From the NCBI GenBank assembly GCA_900549485.1, contig UROG01000001.1, forward strand, positions 62,001 through 126,000: 64,000 nucleotides of DNA, written 5' to 3'. Positions within the stretch are counted from its first letter, which is position 1. Each line of letters starts with the position of its first letter. The notes beneath the pieces are model-generated. The model was not told where the DNA came from. It saw only the letters and a program-made list of their open reading frames with translations, and searched no databases. Positions 29,949 through 38,009 of the stretch are shown piece after piece. The position numbers were made by a program, and so were the translations under genes. The stretch comes from an uncultured Eubacteriales bacterium (GTDB taxonomy: Bacteria; Bacillota; Clostridia; Oscillospirales; Oscillospiraceae).

Positions 29949-30626
29949 ATGAAGTCCCGCAGACTGATGTCCGGAGGACAGATGTCGGATACGTTCCGCG
30001 CCGCCGTGTGCGTTATCCTGTCGGGCGGCTTTCAGGATGCGTATACCTATACCTGCCGCGGCGGCGTCTTCGCCAATGCGCAGACGGGAAATATTGTGCT
30101 GCTGTCGGCGGCGCTGCTGAAAAGAAATTGGGGCGCCTGCATTAAATACGCTGTACCGCTGCTGGCGTTCTTTTTGGGGACTGTCGCGGCGGAGGCCGTG
30201 CACATCCGGCTGAAGCGCTGTGAAAAGCTCCACTGGCGGCAGATCGTTTTGTGTGCGGAAACGGTGCTGCTGTTTGCAGTCGGCTTTCTGCCGCACAGTG
30301 TTGACGCACTTGCAAATGCGATTGTCTCGTTCGTCTGCGCCATGCAGATACAGACATTTCACAAAATACGCGGCCATGTTTATGCCAGCACGATGTGTAT
30401 CGGCAATCTGCGCGCTGCAACGGAATCGCTGTGCGCCTACTGCCGCACGCACGAACCGGAGACGCTGCATGCGTCGCTGACCTATTTCAGCATTATAGCC
30501 GTCTTCGCGGCAGGTGCGGCCGCCGGGAGCATGACCGCCGCACGCTTCGGCATTCCGGCAATCTGGGCATGCTGTGCGCTGCTGCTGGTCAGCTTTGGAA
30601 TGATGTTTTTCCCGACAGGATCCTGA
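29949..30626 (+). CDS. YoaK/DUF1275 family membrane protein
   Basis: 225 residues, six membrane helices. The opening CVILSGGFQDAYTYTCRGGVFANAQTGN is the YoaK signature (GG..DA...GG.F...QTGN), followed by FVCAMQIQTFHKIRG. The function of the family is unknown. AAGGAG lies eight bases before the ATG. It is the first gene of the ATP synthase operon, 18 bases before atpB, in the place often held by atpI; a helper role is only a guess. Confidence 0.88.
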   Translation: MKSRRLMSGGQMSDTFRAAVCVILSGGFQDAYTYTCRGGVFANAQTGNIVLLSAALLKRNWGACIKYAVPLLAFFLGTVAAEAVHIRLKRCEKLHWRQIVLCAETVLLFAVGFLPHSVDALANAIVSFVCAMQIQTFHKIRGHVYASTMCIGNLRAATESLCAYCRTHEPETLHASLTYFSIIAVFAAGAAAGSMTAARFGIPAIWACCALLLVSFGMMFFPTGS

Positions 30627-30644
30627 CGAAAGGGATGAGTTGTT

Positions 30645-31466
30645 ATGAGCAAAAAACAAAGAAACGTTTCGCTTGTGATTTTCGGCTTGCTGCTTCTGGC
30701 GTCGCTGACGCTGAGCCTGCTGTGCGGCAGGCGTGAAGCCTCGGAATCCTTGCAGGTGGTCATGCGGGACGCCGTTCTGCATGAGGACAATAAAATAAGC
30801 CTGTTCGGGCTGCTGGACGTAAACCCTGCTGTGATCTCCGGATTCACCGTCACGGGGATACTGCTGCTCCTTGCGGCGCTGGCGCGGCTTTTTGTTATCC
30901 CGCGCTTCCGGTATACGCCGGGAAGGCTCCAGCTTCTGATTGAGGAGCTTGTGGGATTCTTCCGGAACCTTGCGCAGACGAACAGTCCGCACCGGAACGG
31001 CTTTCTGGGACTGTACCTGTTCGCCGCAGGCGTCTATGTTTTTTTCGGCACGGTTTTTGAGCTGTTAGGCCTCCAGACCGTAACGACAAACGGCGCCTCC
31101 GTTTCTCTTCCCGCTCCTCTGTCGGATATCAACGCAGCCATCAGTGTCGGCTGCATGTCGTATCTGTTCATCCTTGGCGGCGGCATCCGTGCGAATCATC
31201 TCCGCGGCGCGGTCAATACGCTCAAGGACTTTTCACTTCCCATTTCCATGAGCTTCCGACTGTTCGGCGCGCTTCTGAGCGGCCTGCTGGTCACGGAGCT
31301 TGTTTATTATTCGCTCAGTCTGAGCTTTGTACTGCCGGTGTTTGTCGGGATAATGTTCACGCTTCTGCACGCGCTGATACAGACATATGTGCTGACGACG
31401 CTGGTATCTATCTTCTACGGCGAGGTCACCGAGCCGCAGACAAAAAAAGTCAAGCAAAACGCTTGA
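30645..31466 (+). CDS. atpB: F-type ATP synthase subunit a
   Basis: 273 residues, five to six membrane helices. The essential arginine sits in MSFRLFGALLSGLLV, and LHALIQTYVLTTLVSIFYGE closes the ion channel helix, both typical of subunit a. Forms the two half-channels beside the c-ring. Good Firmicute-type length. Nineteen bases before atpE. Confidence 0.93.
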   Translation: MSKKQRNVSLVIFGLLLLASLTLSLLCGRREASESLQVVMRDAVLHEDNKISLFGLLDVNPAVISGFTVTGILLLLAALARLFVIPRFRYTPGRLQLLIEELVGFFRNLAQTNSPHRNGFLGLYLFAAGVYVFFGTVFELLGLQTVTTNGASVSLPAPLSDINAAISVGCMSYLFILGGGIRANHLRGAVNTLKDFSLPISMSFRLFGALLSGLLVTELVYYSLSLSFVLPVFVGIMFTLLHALIQTYVLTTLVSIFYGEVTEPQTKKVKQNA

Positions 31467-31485
31467 AGTATGGAGGAACACTGTT

Positions 31486-31845
31486 ATGAAATTTTCCGCA
31501 AAAAGAATGGTATCTCTGATCCTTGTCATTATGCTTCTCTGCGCGCTCACGGCCGTGACGGCCAGCGCCGCCGGGACAGACGCAGCGCCCGCCGCCGAGA
31601 GCGCATCCGCGCCCGAAAGCTCGACGAACGCGAAAGCTATCGCCGCCGCCGCTCTTGTCGGTCTTGTTGCGACCGCAGGCGCACTCGGCATGGCTCTTGC
31701 CATCTGCAAGAGCGCTGATGGTATGTCCCGTCAGCCGGAAGCCTCCGGCAGCATCCGCTCTGCCATGATGCTGGGTCTGGTATTCATAGAGACCGCCATT
31801 ATTTACGCGCTGATCGTCGCTATTCTTATCATCTTCGTTCTGTAA
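31486..31845 (+). CDS. atpE: F-type ATP synthase subunit c with N-terminal extension
   Basis: 119 residues instead of about 75-90. Residues 1-28 look like a signal peptide (LILVIMLLCALTAVTASAAG) and 30-48 are an Ala/Ser/Glu linker. The two c helices follow: 49-76 and 88-118, with loop RQPEA (82-86) and the ion-binding Glu102 in FIETAIIY. The Na+-site glutamine of helix 1 is Met69, so the site looks proton-type, though Thr103 and Tyr107 are kept. The GxGxGxG helix-packing motif is AxAxAxGxA (62-70). AGGAGG-like signal before the ATG. Confidence 0.9.
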   Translation: MKFSAKRMVSLILVIMLLCALTAVTASAAGTDAAPAAESASAPESSTNAKAIAAAALVGLVATAGALGMALAICKSADGMSRQPEASGSIRSAMMLGLVFIETAIIYALIVAILIIFVL

Positions 31846-31854
31846 GGAGGACGC

Positions 31855-32343
31855 ATGATGGGAGTACCGCTGAATATTGACTGGCAGCAGATACTGCTGC
31901 ATGCATTTAACCTTATCATTTTGGCGGGCGGTCTGTATTTTCTGCTGTATAAGCCCGTTACCGCGTTCATGGAAAAGCGGCGGGATTATTATGCCGGGCT
32001 TGAGGCCGACGCGCAGGCGAAGCTGCACGAGGCTGAGGAGAAGAATCAGCAGGCGGAAGCGAGACTTGCCGGTCTGCACGCGGAAGCGGAGCAGCTTCGC
32101 GCACAGGCGCAGAAGCAGGCCGACGCGCAGGCCGCAGCCTGCCTTGCGGATGCCGAGAACGAAAAGCAAAAGCTGCTTGCCGACGCAAGGGCGCAGGCAG
32201 AACGTGAAAAGGACGCCATTCTGCGCGAGGCGAACGAGAAGGTCGGCGAGCTTGTCTCCGACGCCGTTGACAAGCTGCTCTCCGACAAGGACGATCCCTA
32301 CGCGGACTTTCTCAAGGCTGCCGAACGGGGGCATAACACATGA
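31855..32343 (+). CDS. atpF: F-type ATP synthase subunit b
   Basis: 162 residues: one N-terminal membrane helix (about 10-31) then a long, highly charged, Ala/Glu/Gln-rich coiled coil (YYAGLEADAQAKLHEAEEKN onward) as in subunit b. Forms the peripheral stalk. Two ATGs stand in tandem at the start. The stop overlaps the atpA start by four bases. No separate delta gene follows. Confidence 0.92.
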   Translation: MMGVPLNIDWQQILLHAFNLIILAGGLYFLLYKPVTAFMEKRRDYYAGLEADAQAKLHEAEEKNQQAEARLAGLHAEAEQLRAQAQKQADAQAAACLADAENEKQKLLADARAQAEREKDAILREANEKVGELVSDAVDKLLSDKDDPYADFLKAAERGHNT

Positions 32344-34106
32344 GCGGGCAGCAATTGCAGGCATGCGTATACAGCCGCGTTGCGCCTGCCGAAGAGCAGC
32401 TTGCACAGCTGCGTGAGTTTTTGGAGCAGAAATACCGCCGTCCGGCAAACCTCCGCTGGGAGCCGGACGAACGGATGAAGGACGGGTTCCGGCTGGAAAT
32501 CGGCGAAGGAGACACGCGTGAGCTGGTTTATGATTGGAGCAGCGCGGGAAAGAGCAGACAGCTGAAGGAGCGTATTGCCGCCGCAATACGCAGCCGGAGC
32601 GATGTGATACCGCTGGTCGAACAGACTCTGCGCGATTTTCGTCCGGAAGCGGAGGCAACCGAGATAGGCACGGTGCTTTCCTGCGGCGACGGGATCGCCG
32701 AGGTCAGCGGACTGCCGGGCGCGGAATACGGCGAGATCCTTATTTTTGAAAACGGTGTGCGCGGCATGGTGCTTGACCTGCGCGAGGCAAGCATAGGCTG
32801 TGTCATTTTTGCCGACGACGCCGCTGTGTGTGCGGGCGGTACGGTCCGGCGCAGCGGAAAGTCCGCCGGTATCCCGGTGGGCGACGCTTTTCTTGGCCGC
32901 GTTATAGACCCTCTCGGCTCACCTATCGACGGTAAAGGCGGAATAGAAGAGACGGATTATTATCCTATTGAATCTCCAGCCCCCGGCATTATTGACCGTC
33001 AGCCGGTCGATAAGCCCATGGAGACGGGGCTGCTGGCTATCGACTCCATGTTCCCGATAGGCCGCGGTCAGCGTGAGCTTATCATCGGCGACCGTCAGAC
33101 CGGCAAAACGGCCATTGCCATTGATACCATACTCAACCAGAAGGACCAGAACGTCGTGTGCATCTACGTCGCTATCGGTCAGAAGGCGTCGAGCGTGGCG
33201 CAGATAGTCAGAACGCTTCAGGAGCATGACGCAATGCGCTATACGATCGTTATGTGCGCATCTGCCAGCGATTCCGCGCCGATGCAGTATATCGCGCCAT
33301 ACGCCGGATGCGCGATGGGCGAGTATTTTATGCATCAGGGACGCGATGTGCTGATCGTGTATGACGATCTTTCCAAGCACGCGGTGGCATACCGTGCGCT
33401 GAGTCTGCTGCTGGGGCGCTCTCCGGGGCGTGAAGCCTATCCCGGCGACGTGTTTTATCTCCATTCGCGGCTTCTCGAGCGCGCTGCGCATCTGGCGGAT
33501 CACCTCGGCGGCGGCAGCATGACGGCGCTGCCCATTGCGGAAACGCAGGCAGGCGACGTCTCCGCCTACATTCCTACAAATATCATTTCCATCACCGACG
33601 GACAGATTTTTCTGGAAAGCAGCCTGTTTTTCGCAGGGCAGCGTCCTGCCGTCAACGTAGGTCTGTCCGTTTCCCGTGTCGGCGGCGCGGCGCAGACAAA
33701 GGCCATGAAAAAAGCCGCCGGTGCGATACGGCTCGATCTGGCGCAGTACCGCGAAATGGAAGTTTTCATGCAGTTTTCAAGCGACCTGGACGACGCGACA
33801 AAGCGCCGCCTTGCTTACGGGCAGGGGCTGATGCAGCTGCTGCGTCAGGAGCAGTCGCACCCGTACAGCCAGCATGAACAGGTGTTTCTGCTGATCAGTG
33901 CGCTTGGTCATGTTTTTCAGGCACTCCCGCCTGCGCAGGTGTCGGGCGCTGCACGGCAGATGCTGTTCGCTCTTGAGCGGAAGCTTGCCCCGCTCTGCGC
34001 ACGTATCGACTCGACCGGTCAGCTGACGGACGAGGACTGCGCGCAGATTCTTGACGCGGCAAAGCGCTTTATCGCGCAGAGACCGGATTCGGGCGGTGAG
34101 TACTGA
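32340..34106 (+). CDS. atpA: F-type ATP synthase alpha subunit with N-terminal delta-like domain
   Basis: 588 residues, about 85 more than a normal alpha. Residues 90-588 are alpha: GDGIAEVSGL, Walker A GDRQTGKT (250-257), IYVAIGQKAS, VIYDDLSK-like IVYDDLSKHAVAYR, and SVSRVGGAAQTKAMKK. Residues 8-80 (PAEEQLAQLREFLEQKYRRP, MKDGFRLEIG, SSAGKSRQLKERI) line up with the C-terminal domain of the delta subunit, which is otherwise missing from the operon. ATGA overlap with atpF. The start is fixed by that overlap and the extension is in frame with no internal start better placed. Confidence 0.93.
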   Translation: MSGQQLQACVYSRVAPAEEQLAQLREFLEQKYRRPANLRWEPDERMKDGFRLEIGEGDTRELVYDWSSAGKSRQLKERIAAAIRSRSDVIPLVEQTLRDFRPEAEATEIGTVLSCGDGIAEVSGLPGAEYGEILIFENGVRGMVLDLREASIGCVIFADDAAVCAGGTVRRSGKSAGIPVGDAFLGRVIDPLGSPIDGKGGIEETDYYPIESPAPGIIDRQPVDKPMETGLLAIDSMFPIGRGQRELIIGDRQTGKTAIAIDTILNQKDQNVVCIYVAIGQKASSVAQIVRTLQEHDAMRYTIVMCASASDSAPMQYIAPYAGCAMGEYFMHQGRDVLIVYDDLSKHAVAYRALSLLLGRSPGREAYPGDVFYLHSRLLERAAHLADHLGGGSMTALPIAETQAGDVSAYIPTNIISITDGQIFLESSLFFAGQRPAVNVGLSVSRVGGAAQTKAMKKAAGAIRLDLAQYREMEVFMQFSSDLDDATKRRLAYGQGLMQLLRQEQSHPYSQHEQVFLLISALGHVFQALPPAQVSGAARQMLFALERKLAPLCARIDSTGQLTDEDCAQILDAAKRFIAQRPDSGGEY

Positions 34107-35008
34107 TGGCAGGCACGAAGGAGATCAAGGATCATATCGAGAGTGTGCGCGATACGCAGAAGATCACAAACGCGATGTATCTGATAGCATCGACAAAGCT
34201 CCGGAAGGCGCGTGCCGATCTGGAGAACACACGGCCGTATTTTGACGCGCTGCGCACGGAGATCAAGCGGATATTCCGCATGGCAGGCGGCGTGGAGAGC
34301 CGGTATTTTTTCCCGGGAGACGACCGGCTGCTGGACGGAACCTATGCGTATCTCGTCATCACCGCGGATAAAGGTCTGGCGGGTATGTATAATCAGAACG
34401 TTCTGCGCGAGGCCAAAAGGCTGCTGGATAAGCACGCGGACGCGAAGCTCTTTGTCGTCGGCGAATACGGGCGGCAGTATTTTGCGCACCATAACGTCCC
34501 GATCGAGAAAAGCTTTCTATATACTGCACAGAATCCGACCATGCACCGCGCCCGTGAGATAAGCGACACGCTGCTGGAGCTTTACGACAGCGGGAAAATT
34601 CAGGAGATATTCGTCGTTTATACAGACATGAAAAACGCCATAGCCGAGGAAGTCATTTCAACGCGCCTTCTGCCGCTTCATCAGCAGACATTTGCATCCG
34701 ATCACGAAGATTTGGCGCTCAGAACGCCGTTTACTTTCGCGCCGTCTGTCGAAACTGTGCTTGACACCCTGATACCGAGCTATATATCGGGCTATATTTA
34801 CAGTGCGCTGATCGATAGCTTCTGCAGTGAGCAGAACGCCAGAATGACGGCTATGCGCACGGCCAACGACAACGCGGAAGCACTTCTCTCCTCCCTTTCA
34901 TCCGATTATCACCGTCTGCGGCAGGCGGAGATCACGCAGGAGATCACAGAAATCACCGCAGGCGCGGCAGCGCAGCGGCGAAACGCGAAGGAGGCGCAGA
35001 TACTATGA
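34106..35008 (+). CDS. atpG: F-type ATP synthase gamma subunit
   Basis: 300 residues. N-terminal helix KEIKDHIESVRDTQKITNAMYLIASTKLRKA and C-terminal helix ARMTAMRTANDNAEALLSSL form the rotor coiled coil; the middle is the Rossmann-like domain (YLVITADKGLAGMYNQNVL). Overlaps atpA by one base and atpD by four. Rotates inside alpha3-beta3. Confidence 0.94.
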   Translation: MAGTKEIKDHIESVRDTQKITNAMYLIASTKLRKARADLENTRPYFDALRTEIKRIFRMAGGVESRYFFPGDDRLLDGTYAYLVITADKGLAGMYNQNVLREAKRLLDKHADAKLFVVGEYGRQYFAHHNVPIEKSFLYTAQNPTMHRAREISDTLLELYDSGKIQEIFVVYTDMKNAIAEEVISTRLLPLHQQTFASDHEDLALRTPFTFAPSVETVLDTLIPSYISGYIYSALIDSFCSEQNARMTAMRTANDNAEALLSSLSSDYHRLRQAEITQEITEITAGAAAQRRNAKEAQIL

Positions 35009-36405
35009 ATACGGGAAAAATCCTGACAGTTGCGGGGCCGGTCGTGGACTGCGGCTTTGAAAAAGGGCGGCTGCCCGCCATCCGCGAGATGCTGCGCGTT
35101 ACGGTGCGCGGCGAGGTGCGCGTGATGGAGGTCGTCCAGCAGCTTTCGGCAGAGCGTGTGCGCTGTGTGCTGCTCGGCGCGGGCGAACAGCTTTCACGCG
35201 GGATGCCGGTCGAGGCAGCCGGAACCGGTATCCGCGTACCGGTCGGCGAGGCGACGCTTGGCAGAATGTTCAATGCTCTCGGCGAACCGATAGACGGCGA
35301 GGGCGCACTGCCCGCAGAGACGGAGCAGTGGGAGATACACAGGAAGCCGCCTGCTTTTGCGGCGCAGCGTCCGGCGACAGAGCTGCTGGAAACCGGCATC
35401 AAGGTCATCGACCTGCTGGAGCCGTACCCCAAGGGCGGCAAGATAGGTCTGTTCGGCGGCGCGGGCGTCGGCAAAACGGTGCTTATACAGGAGCTTATCC
35501 ATAATGTCGCCACGGAGCACGGCGGCTATTCCGTCTTTACCGGCGTCGGCGAACGCAGCCGCGAGGGCAACGATCTCTGGAACGAGATGCATGAAAGCGG
35601 CGTTCTGCACAGAACGGCGCTGGTCTTCGGGCAGATGAACGAATCGCCCGGCGTTCGTATGCGCGTGGCGTTGTCCGGACTGACAATGGCGGAGTATTTC
35701 CGCGACGCCGAAAAAAAGGACGTTCTGCTGTTCATCGACAACATTTTCCGCTATATGCAGGCGGGCAGTGAGGTTTCGACGCTGCTTGGCCGTATGCCGT
35801 CCGCCGTCGGCTACCAGCCGACGCTTGCGGAGGAAATGGGTGCGCTTCAGGAGCGCATAGCATCGACCGACGACGGCTCCGTCACATCCGTCCAGGCCGT
35901 ATACGTTCCGGCCGACGACCTGACCGATCCGGCTCCCGCCACGACATTCACACATCTGGACGCAACGACGGTGCTGAGCCGTAAAATCGCCGAGCAGGGG
36001 CTTTACCCCGCCGTCGATCCGCTGGCGTCCTCATCACGTTTGCTCGAAGCGTCCGTTGTCGGGCAGGAGCATTACAGAACGGCGCACCGCGTACAGGAGC
36101 TTCTCCAGAAATACAAGGAGCTTCAGGATATCATTGCCATTCTCGGCATGGACGAGCTGAGCGAGGACGACAGGCTGACCGTTGCGCGGGCAAGAAAGAT
36201 ACAGCGTTTTCTCTCCCAGCCGATGCACGTCGCAGAGAAATTTACAGGTATTCCGGGCGCGTATGTGCCGCTTGCGGAAACTCTGCACGGATTTCAGGCG
36301 ATTCTCAACGGCGATATGGACGGCTGTCCGGAAGCGGCGTTCTATAATGTAGGGACGATCGACGACGCCGTCCGGAAGGCTGAGCTTCTGCAAAAGGAGG
36401 CCTGA
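35005..36405 (+). CDS. atpD: F-type ATP synthase beta subunit
   Basis: 466 residues, standard length. Walker A GGAGVGKT (151-158), catalytic Glu in GERSREGNDLW, Walker B LLFIDNIFRYMQAGSEVS, and the DELSEDD-type lever (ILGMDELSEDDRLTV). Catalytic subunit of F1. Three bases before atpC. Confidence 0.96.
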   Translation: MNTGKILTVAGPVVDCGFEKGRLPAIREMLRVTVRGEVRVMEVVQQLSAERVRCVLLGAGEQLSRGMPVEAAGTGIRVPVGEATLGRMFNALGEPIDGEGALPAETEQWEIHRKPPAFAAQRPATELLETGIKVIDLLEPYPKGGKIGLFGGAGVGKTVLIQELIHNVATEHGGYSVFTGVGERSREGNDLWNEMHESGVLHRTALVFGQMNESPGVRMRVALSGLTMAEYFRDAEKKDVLLFIDNIFRYMQAGSEVSTLLGRMPSAVGYQPTLAEEMGALQERIASTDDGSVTSVQAVYVPADDLTDPAPATTFTHLDATTVLSRKIAEQGLYPAVDPLASSSRLLEASVVGQEHYRTAHRVQELLQKYKELQDIIAILGMDELSEDDRLTVARARKIQRFLSQPMHVAEKFTGIPGAYVPLAETLHGFQAILNGDMDGCPEAAFYNVGTIDDAVRKAELLQKEA

Positions 36406-36407
36406 CC

Positions 36408-36821
36408 GTGAACAGCTTTCGCCTGCATATTCTGACCGCTGACCGCACGTTTTATGAAGGTCCGTGCGAATCGCTCATCATTCCCGCGCCGGACGGGCAA
36501 TACGGCATCATGGCCTCACACGCCAATACGGTCTGCGCCATCGTTCCCGGTACGCTCCGGCTTCGCGCTCCCGACGGGAAAGGGGAGCAGATAGCGGCGG
36601 TATCCTCCGGCGTCGTCAAAATCGAGGACAATGACGTTCTTGTGCTGGTCGATTCGGCGGAGCGTCCCGAGGATATTGACAGCCTGCGCGCCCAACACGC
36701 GGCATACGCCGCAAAGGAGGAGCTTTTGCAGAAGCAGTCCATTCGGGAATACCGCGAGGCACAGATGAAGCTTTCGCGTGCGATCGCACGGCTGCACGTC
36801 AAATCGCTTTCCGAACAATGA
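36408..36821 (+). CDS. atpC: F-type ATP synthase epsilon subunit
   Basis: 137 residues: N-terminal beta sandwich (FRLHILTADRTFYEGPCESL, IPAPDGQYGIMASHANTVCA) and two C-terminal helices (RAQHAAYAAKEELLQKQSIR onward). Inhibitory rotor subunit. GTG start at 36408 with AAAGGAGG upstream. Last gene of the operon, followed by a strong terminator. Confidence 0.94.
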   Translation: MNSFRLHILTADRTFYEGPCESLIIPAPDGQYGIMASHANTVCAIVPGTLRLRAPDGKGEQIAAVSSGVVKIEDNDVLVLVDSAERPEDIDSLRAQHAAYAAKEELLQKQSIREYREAQMKLSRAIARLHVKSLSEQ

Positions 36822-36827
36822 CAAAAC

Positions 36828-36872
36828 CCCGTGGGACAGCTTCTTTGACAAGCTGTCCCACGGGATATTTTT
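36828..36872 (+). terminator. Terminator of the atp operon
   Basis: CCCGTGGGACAGCTT (36828-36842) pairs exactly with its complement (36850-36864); loop CTTTGAC, then ATATTTTTT. Confidence 0.92.
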
Positions 36873-36901
36873 TGAATATCAACGATTGTTTTTGCGGCGC
36901 T

Positions 36902-38008
36902 TCAGACAATATGCAGAACATGGCAGGAGCCGCCGCCGAGGACGCGGTTTACCTGCGCTTCAAAGCTTTCAAGCTCTTCATCCGGAACAAAGGCAAGCGC
37001 CGTACCGGCAAAGCCGCCGCCATGAACGCGGACAGCGCCTTTTCCGTTCAGAATTTTGCTGCATATCGCCAGCGTGAACGCCATATCCTGATGCACGCTT
37101 TCACCCGTCGGGGTGATGTTCTGGAGATAGAGAAGGGATGAAAGACCGGATTCTCTTACTCCGCGCAGGAACGCGTCAAAATCGCCGCGTCTGAGCGCTT
37201 CGGCCTGCGCTTTGACGCGCCGGTTCTCGTCAAAAATGTGCATGGCGCGCAGAACCGCTCTGTCTCCGGCGGCTTTTCGGACATAGGCAATGCGGTCGTA
37301 AAATTCGCTCTCGTCCACATCGCGGAGATATTCCTTGCCGAACACGGCGCACAGCTTTTTAAGCTCGGAGGGAATTGCGGCATATTCATGTGTGAGGTCG
37401 GCATGGTCAGCGCCGGAATCAACCGTGCATATCGTATAGCCGCAGCTTGAAAAATCAAAGGGTATGCGCTCTACCGCCGGAGCCGCCGGGTCGGCAAAGT
37501 CGATAAATACAAGTCCGCCCACGGAGGACGCGGTCTGATCCATAAGTCCGCTCGGCTTGCCGAAGTAGACGTTTTCTGCGTATTGACCGATATGGGCGAT
37601 CTCGACCGGGCTTAGCCTGTTCTCAAAGAACAGACCGTTGATTATCCTGCCCATGAGTACCTCAAACGCCGCGGAGCTTGAAAGCCCTGAGCCGGGCAGC
37701 ACCGTTGAGCGCACATGCGCGTCGAAGCCCTCCAGCCGGCACCCGCGCCCTGCAAACGCCGCCGCAACGCCCCTCACGAGCGCCGCAGTGGTGTTTTTTT
37801 CATCCTCAACGGCTGAAAGCGCGTCAAGAGAAATCTCACACGGGGCAAAGCCCTCGGAAAAGACGCGTATAACGCCATCGCCGTTGAGCGTCACATCGGC
37901 ACACGTCTCCATGTCTATCGCCGCCGCGAGCACACAGCCGTGCTGGTGATCGGTATGGTTGCCGCTTATCTCTACGCGCCCCGGCGCGGAAAAATAAAAA
38001 TGATTCAT
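36902..38008 (-). CDS. galK: Galactokinase
   Basis: 368 residues of the GHMP kinase fold. Sugar-binding start GRVEISGNHTDHQHGCVLAA, ATP loop LPGSGLSSSAAFEVLMG, catalytic Asp region GLMDQTASSVGG, and C-terminal GAVRVHGGGFAGTALAFV. Phosphorylates galactose at C1. The first motif reads GNHTDH rather than GEHTDY, still within the GalK/related-kinase range. GAGGTG lies before the ATG, one base after the galT stop. Convergent with the atp operon. Confidence 0.9.
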   Translation of the reverse strand: MNHFYFSAPGRVEISGNHTDHQHGCVLAAAIDMETCADVTLNGDGVIRVFSEGFAPCEISLDALSAVEDEKNTTAALVRGVAAAFAGRGCRLEGFDAHVRSTVLPGSGLSSSAAFEVLMGRIINGLFFENRLSPVEIAHIGQYAENVYFGKPSGLMDQTASSVGGLVFIDFADPAAPAVERIPFDFSSCGYTICTVDSGADHADLTHEYAAIPSELKKLCAVFGKEYLRDVDESEFYDRIAYVRKAAGDRAVLRAMHIFDENRRVKAQAEALRRGDFDAFLRGVRESGLSSLLYLQNITPTGESVHQDMAFTLAICSKILNGKGAVRVHGGGFAGTALAFVPDEELESFEAQVNRVLGGGSCHVLHIV

Positions 38009-38009
38009 G

